Source of the DNA: an uncultured Prevotellaceae bacterium
GTDB taxonomy: Bacteria; Bacteroidota; Bacteroidia; Bacteroidales; Bacteroidaceae
DNA length: 64,000 bases
NCBI GenBank assembly: GCA_946185485.1
Contig: CAMHJQ010000002.1
Location: forward strand, 62,001 to 126,000
Direction of reading: 5' to 3'
The notes beneath the pieces are model-generated. The model ran no database searches. It was not told where the DNA came from and saw only the letters and a list, made by a program, of their open reading frames with translations. The stretch's first letter is position 1. Each line of letters begins with the position of its first letter. Positions 30,393 to 40,515 of this stretch are shown here, piece by piece. A program made the translations under genes and the position numbers.

Positions 30393-32069
30393 TTAATGTT
30401 TAATAGCGTAGATTGTGGCTTTGCCGCCCTTCACCTTTATAGTATTATAAGGCTCGGAGGGGAACACAAGGTTGGTCATGGACATCTTGCCCTCGGTGTC
30501 AAACACTTCTATTGAGGAACGGTCGATAAACAGCCGCAACTGTTTGACCTGACCATAGGTCGGAGCCTCGGTGGTGCAGGGGAAAGCCTCGCTGAAACTC
30601 ACGTCACCGCTCTTCGTACGGTCCATTGTGAAGGTCTGTTTAGCACCGTCGTAGTGCATGGTTACCTGCTCGCCCTTCGTGTTAGACAGCACAATCTGCG
30701 TCTGGCCTTTCATGTCGATGACAATCTCACAGGCTTCCGTCGGGGCCTTCAGCCTGGCTCCGCGCACGGCCAGCATCTCCTTGGAGGGTGTCACGCTCAC
30801 GTAGGTCTCCTCGCCGCAACGGAACAGTCCGAGGTCTCGGGGAATGGAGTTGGCCGAGCGGAACTGATGCGTCGGCACCTGGTTGGCATACTGCCAGTTC
30901 GACATCCAGGCCAGCACCACGCGGCGGTTCTCAGGAGCGTTGTAGAACGACACCGTGGCATAGTGGTCCTTGCCGTAGTCCAGCCACTTCGTCACCTTCG
31001 GCATTGACTCGCACGTGAACTTGTGGCCGTCGAACTGTCCCACGAAATACTGTGTAGCCGAGCCACCAAATGGTCCGCCAGGGTTGATGTTGCACAGCAG
31101 CACCCAATTGCTCATTCCTAATTTCTCATTTCTAATTTCGAATAAGTCAGGGCATTCCCACACGCCACCGTGGTTGCCGTACTCCTTGCCGAACGAACTC
31201 TCGTACTTCCACTCCTTCAGGTCCTTCGACGAGTAGATGCGCATCTCCTGCCCGGCTGCCAGTATGAGGTTCCATGCCTTGATATCTTCGTTCCAGAATG
31301 GGCGTGGGTCGCGGAAGTCTGCCACGTCACTGGTTGTCAGCACCGGATTGCCACTGTACTTCTTAAACGTCCGACCGCCATCCTTCGATATGGCCAGCGA
31401 CTGCATCTGGTGATGTCCGGCCGATGTGTACATGGCCACCACCTCGTCGCCCCGCGTCACGCATGAGCCGCTGAAAATGGAACCCAGCCAGTCAGCCTCG
31501 ATGGCAGTAGGCTGTGCCTCCCAGTGTACCAGGTCCTTCGAGGTAGAGTGTCCCCAGGTCATGTTCTCCCACTGGCTTCCGTAGGGGTTCCACTGGTAAT
31601 ATAGGTGCCACACACCATCCTTGTAGAACATGCCGTTCGGATCATTCATCCAGCCATACAGGGGCGTATGGTGGTAGATGGGGCGGAAGTGTTCGCGGTT
31701 CGTTGTGTCAAACGTATTCGAGTATTTCATTTCCTTCCAACAGACAAACTCGCCCACGGCACCCTTCTGGCGGCGGTCGCCGTGAAACTCAATGTCCAAC
31801 AGCGAAGCACCCTTCAGCTCGTAGGGTACATAGTAGTCTACGCGGTCAATAGCCAGCTTCACGTTCATGCGCTGTACCATGTCGTTCTGTCCGTTCAACA
31901 CCGTAATGGCAGCAATGTCTTCCGACTCCTGAACGGGCAACAGCAGATACTTTTCTGCTTGTTTCACTTTCAGCATGGCATGCCTGTCTCCAAGCACCGT
32001 TGCCTTCACCTGTGCCTGCATGGTTAGTGCCAGCATCACAGCCATCAGCAAAAATAAACATTTTTTCAT
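30393..32069 (-). CDS. GH32 exo-fructanase (levanase/inulinase-type), secreted
   Basis: YGWMNDPNGMF, FRDPRPFW, WECPDLF catalytic motifs; signal peptide. Confidence 0.93.
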   Translation of the reverse strand: MKKCLFLLMAVMLALTMQAQVKATVLGDRHAMLKVKQAEKYLLLPVQESEDIAAITVLNGQNDMVQRMNVKLAIDRVDYYVPYELKGASLLDIEFHGDRRQKGAVGEFVCWKEMKYSNTFDTTNREHFRPIYHHTPLYGWMNDPNGMFYKDGVWHLYYQWNPYGSQWENMTWGHSTSKDLVHWEAQPTAIEADWLGSIFSGSCVTRGDEVVAMYTSAGHHQMQSLAISKDGGRTFKKYSGNPVLTTSDVADFRDPRPFWNEDIKAWNLILAAGQEMRIYSSKDLKEWKYESSFGKEYGNHGGVWECPDLFEIRNEKLGMSNWVLLCNINPGGPFGGSATQYFVGQFDGHKFTCESMPKVTKWLDYGKDHYATVSFYNAPENRRVVLAWMSNWQYANQVPTHQFRSANSIPRDLGLFRCGEETYVSVTPSKEMLAVRGARLKAPTEACEIVIDMKGQTQIVLSNTKGEQVTMHYDGAKQTFTMDRTKSGDVSFSEAFPCTTEAPTYGQVKQLRLFIDRSSIEVFDTEGKMSMTNLVFPSEPYNTIKVKGGKATIYAIKH

Positions 32070-32104
32070 TTCAAATTAAGTTTTTAGTTTTACAATATTT
32101 GCCG

Positions 32105-32178
32105 CAAAATTACTCTTTTCCCCAACATTCGCCTATAAATAATGATTCAAACACTAAGAAAAAACGTTCATTGCAACA
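32105..32178 (-). promoter_or_regulatory. GH32 promoter with upstream CGTTCATTGCAACA element
   Basis: -7 TAATTTTG (32105-32112) and 14-mer at 32165-32178, 52 nt apart. Confidence 0.55.
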
Positions 32179-32240
32179 TTCCTCTTACGAAATAATACCA
32201 TTTTTACACCTTTGCGCACACTGTTTTTCATAACAACATC

Positions 32241-32269
32241 GCCCAGGCTTCCATCGTGGAACCCTGGGC
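32241..32269 (-). terminator. Hairpin terminator-like structure downstream of 32334 gene
   Basis: gcccagg ... cctgggc stem; T-tract weak. Confidence 0.45.
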
Positions 32270-32333
32270 GGAAATTCTGATAAATGTTGTCCTAATACAA
32301 TCTTAATATACTCTAACCAAAAATACCTGTTCT

Positions 32334-33986
32334 TTATTGCTGTGTGACGCGGAGGTCGCTGACGGTGACCGAGCCGCCGTAGTTGTTAATGCTCCAGCAG
32401 TTCTTCTGGATGCCGTAGATGCGCTGGGTATAGCAGACGACATCATTGATATACATCACCAAGACGGAGTTGTCGGTGTAGATGTCGATATTGTAGGTGT
32501 TGTCAGCGGGGCGTTCGAACCAGTAGCCGTCGGCAGCCTCGATGAAGCCCTTGCCTTCCTCACCCTCCTGCTCGAAGTTCACTTTACGGTGATTCTCGTC
32601 CTCTGGATTAACCACCATGGTGTAATACTTTTTCGAGTCGGTGCCACGGACGAAGGAGATGCCGAACTTGTCCCAGTTGTTGGAGGTCTTGACAGTCAGC
32701 GACACGTGGTTGTGTGTGCCCAGACGGTTGTAGAGCACGTAGGCATTGTCGCCCGTCAGGGTGCCGTTGGAATAGCCGTTGCTGGCCATCACCTTAACAT
32801 CCTGCTGCTTGCCGTACTTGGCGGCCATGGCTGGCACGGCGGTAAGCTGCAGTGTGCCGTCGGCACGCTGTGTCACCTTGTGGCATATCAGTGCGCCCGA
32901 CCAGTTGGGCTCGTTGCCGTCGCCGGCACCCACGTTGGTGTTCATCTCGTCGATGTTGCCGCCTGTGCGGAACGGGCACCAGCCCCAGATGTAGCGGTCA
33001 GTGCCGTTGGAGGCTGTCTTGCCGGCATAGAAGGCACGTGTGTCGAGCACACCCTCGCGACCGTCGGCAGGCCACTTCGGACCGTCGTTGAAGCAGCTCT
33101 TCAGCTCGTCGTAGCTCTTGGCCATCATATACTTCACCTTGCGGCTCCATGAGGCGCGGAACGACTCACTATATACCAGATACCAGTAGTCGCCCATCTT
33201 GAAGATGTCGGGGCATTCCAGCATGCGGTCCCAGATCATGCGGATACGTCCCACGTGCTCCCACAACTTCATGTCGCCCGACTTGAACTCTGCAAATACG
33301 GGGTCGCCGCCATTGACGGGGTAAGTGGAGACAATCATGTGGTACTGTCCGTCATCGGCCACGAAGATCTGCGGGTCGCGGAAGTCGTTGGCTGAGTAGC
33401 CGTTGTCAGGGCCGTTGAGCTGCCACAGCTCGTCCTTGGTCCATGTCTTGAAGTCAGGCGACGTGGCGCGCATCACCACCTCACGGTTCTTGCAGTTGCC
33501 GTTGTGTCCGGTGTAATAGACGTAGTAGAGGCCGTCTTTTTCATTGTAGTAGCAGCATCCCGTACCGATAGCGGCATCCTGCTGGAAGTCGTTATCGCCA
33601 TAGGGGATAATTTCGCCTAACGACTGATAGCTGCTGCCATCCTTGGTCTCTACGCCCCAGATGGGATGGAAGCGGAAAGTGGCATTGTTGGGGAACTCCT
33701 GAAGGTAGAGCACACGGAATGCCCCGGCCTTCTGGTCGTAGAACGGCATGGGGTCGCCCACACGTCCGACTGCCGGTGTGTAGTAGGTGGAAAAGCCTGT
33801 CTCGTCTGTCGGTACGAAACGTTCTGTGGTGCCGGCCCAGTCGCGTGCGGGGTCGCCATCGATTTTGTCATCGCTGCAGGAGAGAAGGCAGAAAGCGAGG
33901 AGCAGACCCACCCCCCAGCCCCTCCCTGTGAGGGAGGGGAGTAAATACTTCTGCAAGTAGTTATTACTCTTATTATTTGTTTTCAT
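32334..33986 (-). CDS. GH32-like (endo-levanase-type) lipoprotein
   Basis: Lipobox LLSCSD, VGDPMPFYD, FRDPQIF, ECPDIF; ATG at 33986. Confidence 0.82.
   Translation of the reverse strand: MKTNNKSNNYLQKYLLPSLTGRGWGVGLLLAFCLLSCSDDKIDGDPARDWAGTTERFVPTDETGFSTYYTPAVGRVGDPMPFYDQKAGAFRVLYLQEFPNNATFRFHPIWGVETKDGSSYQSLGEIIPYGDNDFQQDAAIGTGCCYYNEKDGLYYVYYTGHNGNCKNREVVMRATSPDFKTWTKDELWQLNGPDNGYSANDFRDPQIFVADDGQYHMIVSTYPVNGGDPVFAEFKSGDMKLWEHVGRIRMIWDRMLECPDIFKMGDYWYLVYSESFRASWSRKVKYMMAKSYDELKSCFNDGPKWPADGREGVLDTRAFYAGKTASNGTDRYIWGWCPFRTGGNIDEMNTNVGAGDGNEPNWSGALICHKVTQRADGTLQLTAVPAMAAKYGKQQDVKVMASNGYSNGTLTGDNAYVLYNRLGTHNHVSLTVKTSNNWDKFGISFVRGTDSKKYYTMVVNPEDENHRKVNFEQEGEEGKGFIEAADGYWFERPADNTYNIDIYTDNSVLVMYINDVVCYTQRIYGIQKNCWSINNYGGSVTVSDLRVTQQ
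33906..33941. repeat. REP-like GC-rich palindrome inside the signal-peptide coding region
   Basis: minus cccctccctcacagggaggggctggggggtgggtct, encoding PSLTGRGWGVG. Confidence 0.8.
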
Positions 33987-34033
33987 AATGATTTCTATTT
34001 TAAATAATTTATTCTGTTGATGTTGGTAACCAC

Positions 34034-34069
34034 TTCCCTCCCTCACAGGGAGGGGTCGGGGGGAGGGTC
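34034..34069. repeat. REP-like palindrome, inverted copy of 33906-33941
   Basis: plus tccctccctcacagggaggggtcggggggagggtct. Confidence 0.8.
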
Positions 34070-34070
34070 T

Positions 34071-35471
34071 TTATTTGGTCAGATACTCAAATGCATTGAG
34101 CATAATCTTACCCATGTTGTCGTGGTACTTGCTGACGTAGGGCGTGGGAGAGTTCCAGTCGAAGAGTCCGGAGCCGATGCAGATGATGCCGCCCTTTCCG
34201 TACTGTCCGTTCTTGGCCTTCAGTTCCCATCCTGCAACCTCCTCAGAGTGGCCGATGAGTGCGCGTCCGCCTAACAGAGCCTCAACGTCGGCAGGTGTGT
34301 TCAGCGGTGCCCAGCAGTGGAACTGCGACGTAGTGTTGCAGATGGTGTAGTCCTCGTCAAGTGTGCAGACGCGATTGTCGGCGGCACCGGGGAATTTCTC
34401 CAATCCCTTCCACAGCGGGTGAGATGTGTCGAACACAGAGAACATCCAGGGCTCGGGTCCCATCTTGTCTGAGCCTTCGCCGCTGCCACCCCAGCAGTTG
34501 TTGGGATAAGCGTTCTCAGGAGCTGCGCCTAAGGCAATGGCATAATTGACAGCCGAGCGGCTCAGCACGAAGCCTACGCCACGCTCCCAGAGTTCCTTCA
34601 TCTTCGACAGTGCTGTCATGGCTCCCGTCTCCGCATCGGCGAAGCCGTTGTAGTTACCGTATGACGGACAATGGCGGTGGAAGAACACCAGTTTCACCTC
34701 GTCGAGCGATATGTTGCCACTGGCAATGTCGGCAAATGAGGCGTATGCAGAGCCGGCAATGTTACCCGTGAGCCACTTGGCGGCGGCCTTCTCCTCCACG
34801 TTCAGCATCTCAATGTTCTCGGCGTTGCCCACGAACAGAGCCACGGGGTTCTCAATCACCGTGACATAAACGGTATATGTCGTTGTGGCGGTGTTGTCGG
34901 TCAGGACGATTTCCAGAGGTGCCGTGAAGTTGGCCTTGGTACCGCTGGCGGGGCTGCAGATGGCGTCCTCGCTATATACGGCCTCGAAGGTGGCGTTGGC
35001 CAGGTCGATGCCGGCATTGCCGCTGATGGATACCGTGATGCTCTTGTCAGCCTGATTGATGGCACCCTTCACGCCTTCCAGCACGAATGATGTCATGATG
35101 GCCTCGTCGTTGCGCACCGACAGCTGGTAGTCCATTTCCAGGTCGCCGTTTCTGACCTTCACTGTCTTTGCGCCGTCAAGGTTGAGGTGGTCGCCCACCT
35201 TGAAGTTGCTCGTTGCACCCTCCGAGAGTCTGAGACTGGTAATTTCCATGTCGCTCTTGGCGGTGAAGTCAACGGGAACCTTCACCTTCAGCAGTTTCTT
35301 CTCAGTGTTGATGACAGCCTTGTACTGTCCGTTCAGCACCAGTTCCTCCACGAGGCATGCCCCCGAGAGTCTCAGGTCGCTGGTGTTGTCGTCGGAGCAG
35401 GCGGTGAGGCCGACGGCAATGCCGCAGCATACAAGACCTGCAAGGAATAATGCCTTTATCTTGTTAATCAT
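34071..35471 (-). CDS. DUF4960-type surface glycan-binding lipoprotein
   Basis: Lipobox GLTACSDD, NPVALFVGNAENIEMLN...; syntenic with fructan PUL position. Confidence 0.75.
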   Translation of the reverse strand: MINKIKALFLAGLVCCGIAVGLTACSDDNTSDLRLSGACLVEELVLNGQYKAVINTEKKLLKVKVPVDFTAKSDMEITSLRLSEGATSNFKVGDHLNLDGAKTVKVRNGDLEMDYQLSVRNDEAIMTSFVLEGVKGAINQADKSITVSISGNAGIDLANATFEAVYSEDAICSPASGTKANFTAPLEIVLTDNTATTTYTVYVTVIENPVALFVGNAENIEMLNVEEKAAAKWLTGNIAGSAYASFADIASGNISLDEVKLVFFHRHCPSYGNYNGFADAETGAMTALSKMKELWERGVGFVLSRSAVNYAIALGAAPENAYPNNCWGGSGEGSDKMGPEPWMFSVFDTSHPLWKGLEKFPGAADNRVCTLDEDYTICNTTSQFHCWAPLNTPADVEALLGGRALIGHSEEVAGWELKAKNGQYGKGGIICIGSGLFDWNSPTPYVSKYHDNMGKIMLNAFEYLTK

Positions 35472-35536
35472 AACTCTTTTTCTTTTTTTATTAGTAATAT
35501 TTAGTCAAAATGAGTTTTCATTGCTCATTTATTATG

Positions 35537-37309
35537 TTACCACTGTCCGCAGTTCTGCTGATAGTGTCCGTTTGAGGCTTTTATCTGGTCGTCGGGTATA
35601 GGCAGATACTCGTTCTTGTCGGCAGTGAACATGGCACCGTCAAGGAAGTTCATCTTGGCCCCCTCCTCAACGTAGAATCTGTTGATGACGGTGGCGGCAT
35701 CGCCCCAGCGCACGAGGTCGAAGAATCGCTCATACTCCATGGCCAGCTCTAAGCGGCGTTCCATCTTCACCATCTTGACGACGTCGTCCTTGCCGTAGCT
35801 GCCATTGTATTTGTTGACGGCAAAGTGAACACCATACTTGACAGGATAGGTTGATACGATGCTGTTTTTGGCCATTCCGGCGGCACGGTCGCGCACCTGA
35901 TTGATGAGAGCCACGGCCTCGGTGGTCTGTCCCAGCTGAGCCAGTGCCTCGGCACGCATCAGCAGCACGTCGGCAAAGCGGAAGACGATGCGGTTCATCG
36001 ACGATGCCCACTGGTTGTCGCAGTCGAACAGATAGACATCGGTCAGTGCCGGGTCAACATTCTGCTTCAGTGACACGTTCCATCCGTAGGTGCCGCTGCC
36101 GGCACGGCTCCATGTGTTGGTCTTGGCCACCATGAAGTTGGGATTGAACATATAGGGTGTTCCCGGTACGCCGACGGTGACGAACAGGCGCGGATCGACC
36201 GTTTCGTCAGACCCCACCTCATAGTCCGTGGCGGGAGCAGACTCCAGATAGGGCAGTCCGTTGCTATTGGTGCGGAAGGCATTAACCAGGCTCTGCGACG
36301 GCTTGTAGAAGTCGTTACCCGAGTCGTGAACCTTGGGGATGCAGGGCACAATTAGGCGGAATGCAAAGTTGAGGTTGCCCCATGTCGTACCGTCGTTGCG
36401 CGAATACTGTATAGCCCAGATGCTCTCCTTGCCGTTCTCGTATGGCTCCTCGGGGCGGAAGTTGTTGTGGAGGTCGCTCTCCAGTCCGTAGCCGGCACCG
36501 GTATAGATGGCGAGGTTGGTATATTCCACCACCTTCTGCAGGTCTTCGCTGCTGATGCTGGTCACGCGGTTGTTGGTGGCATCGTCCTGACGGTATGCCT
36601 TGTAGAGATACACCTTTGCCAGGAAGGCAGCGGCGGCAGCCTTGGTGGGACGTCCCTTCTCGGCCTGCTTGTCGGGCAGCACCTTGTAGGCATCCTCTAG
36701 GTCGTTGATAATCTGCTGCCAGCCCTCGTCGTTGGTATATTCGGTGTTCGACAGGTTGTTGTAGTCGTCCTCCGTCATGTTGAGCTTGTTGACGAACGGA
36801 ATCTTCTTGAACAGTCGCTTCAGCTGGAAGTGTCCGTAGGCTCTGAGGAACTTCATTTCGGCTGTGCGCTGCTGGATGACGGCGTTCTCCTGGTCTGACA
36901 CTGCCAGCATGTCGAGCGACAGCGATACACGCGAGAGATACTTGTACAGCTTGTTCCAGATGGAACCGAAGGGCCAGTCGTTAGTCATCACGCCCGTGCC
37001 TTTCTCCAGTCTGTGAAACGGTTCGCCGTCCGAGAACGAGGCACCGCCGACGTAGGCATCGTCAGAGCGGGTATCGTAGTTCCAAAGCGAGAACGACGAG
37101 TTCATGTCCTCGATGGCCACCAGTCCGGCGTATGCCGACGTGAGCACATCGTCAATGTATTTAGGGTCTTTCACCTCGTCCTGTGTCAGCGTGGCCTGCG
37201 GCACCTGCTCTTCCAGGAACGATGAGCAGGACATAAAGAGGTAAGCAGTGAGCGGTAAGAGGAAAGAGCATGCCCTGACCACTACCTTATTATATTTATA
37301 TGTCTTCAT
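35537..37309 (-). CDS. SusD/RagB family outer-membrane lipoprotein
   Basis: LFMSCSSFLEEQVPQ, SusD C-terminal RRLELAMEYERFFDLVRWGD; start at MKTYKYN. Confidence 0.92.
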   Translation of the reverse strand: MKTYKYNKVVVRACSFLLPLTAYLFMSCSSFLEEQVPQATLTQDEVKDPKYIDDVLTSAYAGLVAIEDMNSSFSLWNYDTRSDDAYVGGASFSDGEPFHRLEKGTGVMTNDWPFGSIWNKLYKYLSRVSLSLDMLAVSDQENAVIQQRTAEMKFLRAYGHFQLKRLFKKIPFVNKLNMTEDDYNNLSNTEYTNDEGWQQIINDLEDAYKVLPDKQAEKGRPTKAAAAAFLAKVYLYKAYRQDDATNNRVTSISSEDLQKVVEYTNLAIYTGAGYGLESDLHNNFRPEEPYENGKESIWAIQYSRNDGTTWGNLNFAFRLIVPCIPKVHDSGNDFYKPSQSLVNAFRTNSNGLPYLESAPATDYEVGSDETVDPRLFVTVGVPGTPYMFNPNFMVAKTNTWSRAGSGTYGWNVSLKQNVDPALTDVYLFDCDNQWASSMNRIVFRFADVLLMRAEALAQLGQTTEAVALINQVRDRAAGMAKNSIVSTYPVKYGVHFAVNKYNGSYGKDDVVKMVKMERRLELAMEYERFFDLVRWGDAATVINRFYVEEGAKMNFLDGAMFTADKNEYLPIPDDQIKASNGHYQQNCGQW

Positions 37310-37361
37310 AACTATATTTCTTTTAATATTTGGAGAAAGCAAATTCTTCATTCTTCATTCT

Positions 37362-40300
37362 TTAGAATCCCACGTTGAGTCCAAATGTCACATTGAGAGG
37401 AATAGGATAGCCGAATCCGGGATTCTCTGGATCCACACCCGAGAACTTCTTGCTCTTGATGGTCAGCAGGTTCTGTGCCGAGAGGTAGAGGCGCAGACGG
37501 TCCAGGCGCAGCTTGTCAGTGAAGCTCTTAGGAATGTTGTAACCCAGCTGTATTGTGCGCAGCTTGGCAAACGAGCCGTTCTCTATGTAGTATGTCGACA
37601 GGCGTCCCTCGTTGTTGGTGTCTGCCGTGGTCAGTGCGGGAATGTCGCTGCCCCTGTTGACAGGTGTCCAGGCATCCAGCACGCGCACGCCCTTGTTCAG
37701 GTAAGGTACGTTGACCGTTGAGTTGGCCCAGAAGTCAGTGCGGGCCTTGAATCCGTGGCAGTTGACGTCAACACCCTGCACACCCTGCCAAAACATGGTA
37801 AAATCGAAGTTTTTGTACTGCAGATAGACATTGATACCCCATGAGAAGTCGGGTGTCGGGTCGAATATCCATGTCTGGTCGTCTTCCGTGATATATCCGT
37901 CGCTGTTGATGTCCTTGTAGCGTATGCGTCCCAGTCCGGCGCCGGTCTGAATGGCGTGGTTGTCTATTTCTTCCTGGCTCTGGAACAGTCCGTCGGCCAC
38001 GTAGCCCACCAGCGAGCCCTTAGAGTTGCCGATGACGCTCATCTTGCTGTTGCCGCCGAACTTACCGTTGGCAATCACCGTCTCGGGCAGCTTTGTAATC
38101 TCGTTGCGGTAGAGGCTCAGGTTGCCGTTGATGTCCCATGAGAATCCGTTCTGCAGCTTGTGGCGGTAGCCCAGCGCGAACTCCCAACCGGTGTTCTTCA
38201 TCTCACCGGCGTTGATCCACTGTCCGCTACCCTCACCCATCGAGGCTATACCCTCCATGAAGAGCAGGATGTCGGTGGTCTTCTTGTGGAACCAGTCGGC
38301 ACTACCGTAAATCTCGTTGCGCAGCAGGGCGAAGTCGATACCGATGTTGTGCTGTGTGGTGGTCTCCCATTTGATGTCCTCGTTGCCGCGCTGCTGGCGC
38401 ACATATCCGCTGGGGATGGGTGTGCCGCCGTTGGTGCCGGCGATGTCGTAGGCCGAGCTGGCGACGTTCTCGTCCCAGATGTTGGCCGATACCACGGCCT
38501 GATACAGCGTATAGCGTGCCGTATTGTCGATGGCCTGGTTACCGGTCTGTCCCCACGAGTAGCGCAGCTTCAGGTCGTCGAGCCAGCTGGAAGTGTTTTT
38601 CATGAAATTCTCCTGCGTGATACGCCAACCAGCCGAGACGGAGGGGAACGTACCGTACTGGTGGTTGTGTCCGAAGCGGCTTGAACCGTCGTGGCGGATG
38701 GTCACTGAGGCCATGTACTTGTCAGCGTAGGTGTAGTTCACCTTTCCGAAGAACGATGCCAGCGAGTAGCCGTTGCCGAAGCCTAATGCTAACTGGCGGC
38801 CTGTACCGGCCGACGGCCACATGTAGTCGGTGTTCAGAATGGCCAGTTCGTAGCGCTGTGCGCTGCTCATCTTGTAGTCCTGGCGGTTCACCTCCATACC
38901 CACCATGGCGTCGCCACGGTGCAGGCCTATCTCCAGGTTGTATGTGGCAATGGCGTTCCACATCCAGTTCATCCAGTGCTCCTGCTTGCTCTCCACAGCC
39001 GAGTCGGTGCGTTTCATCTTACCGTTGGCAATGGGATAGAGGAAGAACCGCTGCTCCTTCTGCGTGTAGTCCAGTCCGAGGGTGGTGCGCACGGTGAAGT
39101 TCTTGAACGGCGTAATGCTCAGGTGAGCATCGCCGAACATACGCCACTGCGTGTATTCATTATCCTTATTATTATGCAACAGACTCAGCGGGTTTTCGCG
39201 CTCCGAGTAGGCGCCCAAGGCCTGGGCATACTCACCGTTCTCGGCATAGATGGGGAAGTTGGGGTTGAACTCCAGCGCGTTCTCCAGGATTCCTCCGGGG
39301 GCTGAAATGCCCTTGGTGCGGTTGACGGTGAAGTTCTCGCCGATGACCACCTTGCCGTCAAACAGCTTGTAGTCGGCATTGGCGCGACCCGACAGGCGGC
39401 TGAACTCCGACTCCTTGATGGTACCAAGGTTGTTGTAGTAGCCCACTGAGAAGAACGAGTTGCCCTTATCGTTGCCGTTGCTGACGGAGAGGTTGTACTG
39501 CTGCACCACGCCCGTGCGGGTAATCTCGTTGAACCAATCGGTGTCAGCCGAGCGCACCGTGGCGCCCTCGTCTAAGAACATATTCATCGTCAGCCCGTTC
39601 AGCGTGGGGATGCCCTGCTTGTCATAGGTCCAGTCGAAGTTGTATCCTAAGTTGTTGTTGTTGGGGTTCAGACCGTCGTTCACGTTGGCCTGCCAGAAGG
39701 CTTGTCCCCACTCCTTGGCGTTCATCGTCTCAATCTTGTGTGCATAGAACGATGCGGCTACCGAGGCGTCGAAGTTGACCTTCACCTTGCCGTCCTTGCC
39801 CTTCTTGGTAGTGATGATGATTACACCGTTGGCGGCGCGGCTACCGTAGATGGATGCCGAGGCAGCATCCTTCAGCACCTGTATGCTCTCGATGTCGTTG
39901 CCGTTCAACTCGTGCATACCGCCCTGCGTGGGCACGCCGTCGATGATATACAATGGGTCGACACCCGAGTTCAGCGTGCCCTCACCACGGATGCGCACCG
40001 TAGCCGCACCCTCCAGGTTACCGTCGGCCTGGATGTTCATGCCCGGCACGCGGCCCTGCAGGGCCTTCATCGGGTTGTTCTCGTTCTGCTTGGCCAGCTC
40101 GCTGACGCTCACCACCGACACGGCACCCGTCAGGTCTGCCTTGCGCTGGGTGGTGTAACCCGTCACGACGACTTCATTCAGTGACAGGGCGTCGTCCTCC
40201 ATCGTCACTATCATGCCGTCCTTGGCCGGCAACTCCGTTGTCTTGTAACCGATGTATGAGAAGACCAGCGTCTTGCCTGCTTCCACCTTCAGTTTAAAGT

Positions 40301-40472
40301 TACCGTCGAAATCGGTCACGGTACCGTTCGTGGTACCCTTCTCCATCACCGTGGCACCGATGACCGGCCCCATGGCATCGTTCACTGTTCCCGTTATCTC
40401 CTGCGCGCACATAATTAATGTACCCGTCATCAATAACAGGAAACTCAGAATGCTTCGTTTCGCTTGTTTCAT
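37362..40472 (-). CDS. SusC/RagA family TonB-linked outer-membrane protein
   Basis: Carboxypeptidase-like domain, plug GVDPLYIIDGVPTQGG, KDAASASIYGSRAANGVIIITTKKGK. Confidence 0.95.
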   Translation of the reverse strand: MKQAKRSILSFLLLMTGTLIMCAQEITGTVNDAMGPVIGATVMEKGTTNGTVTDFDGNFKLKVEAGKTLVFSYIGYKTTELPAKDGMIVTMEDDALSLNEVVVTGYTTQRKADLTGAVSVVSVSELAKQNENNPMKALQGRVPGMNIQADGNLEGAATVRIRGEGTLNSGVDPLYIIDGVPTQGGMHELNGNDIESIQVLKDAASASIYGSRAANGVIIITTKKGKDGKVKVNFDASVAASFYAHKIETMNAKEWGQAFWQANVNDGLNPNNNNLGYNFDWTYDKQGIPTLNGLTMNMFLDEGATVRSADTDWFNEITRTGVVQQYNLSVSNGNDKGNSFFSVGYYNNLGTIKESEFSRLSGRANADYKLFDGKVVIGENFTVNRTKGISAPGGILENALEFNPNFPIYAENGEYAQALGAYSERENPLSLLHNNKDNEYTQWRMFGDAHLSITPFKNFTVRTTLGLDYTQKEQRFFLYPIANGKMKRTDSAVESKQEHWMNWMWNAIATYNLEIGLHRGDAMVGMEVNRQDYKMSSAQRYELAILNTDYMWPSAGTGRQLALGFGNGYSLASFFGKVNYTYADKYMASVTIRHDGSSRFGHNHQYGTFPSVSAGWRITQENFMKNTSSWLDDLKLRYSWGQTGNQAIDNTARYTLYQAVVSANIWDENVASSAYDIAGTNGGTPIPSGYVRQQRGNEDIKWETTTQHNIGIDFALLRNEIYGSADWFHKKTTDILLFMEGIASMGEGSGQWINAGEMKNTGWEFALGYRHKLQNGFSWDINGNLSLYRNEITKLPETVIANGKFGGNSKMSVIGNSKGSLVGYVADGLFQSQEEIDNHAIQTGAGLGRIRYKDINSDGYITEDDQTWIFDPTPDFSWGINVYLQYKNFDFTMFWQGVQGVDVNCHGFKARTDFWANSTVNVPYLNKGVRVLDAWTPVNRGSDIPALTTADTNNEGRLSTYYIENGSFAKLRTIQLGYNIPKSFTDKLRLDRLRLYLSAQNLLTIKSKKFSGVDPENPGFGYPIPLNVTFGLNVGF

Positions 40473-40515
40473 TTGCGTTACGTTATTTAAATTGGTTAGT
40501 AATGAAATTGTAGCG

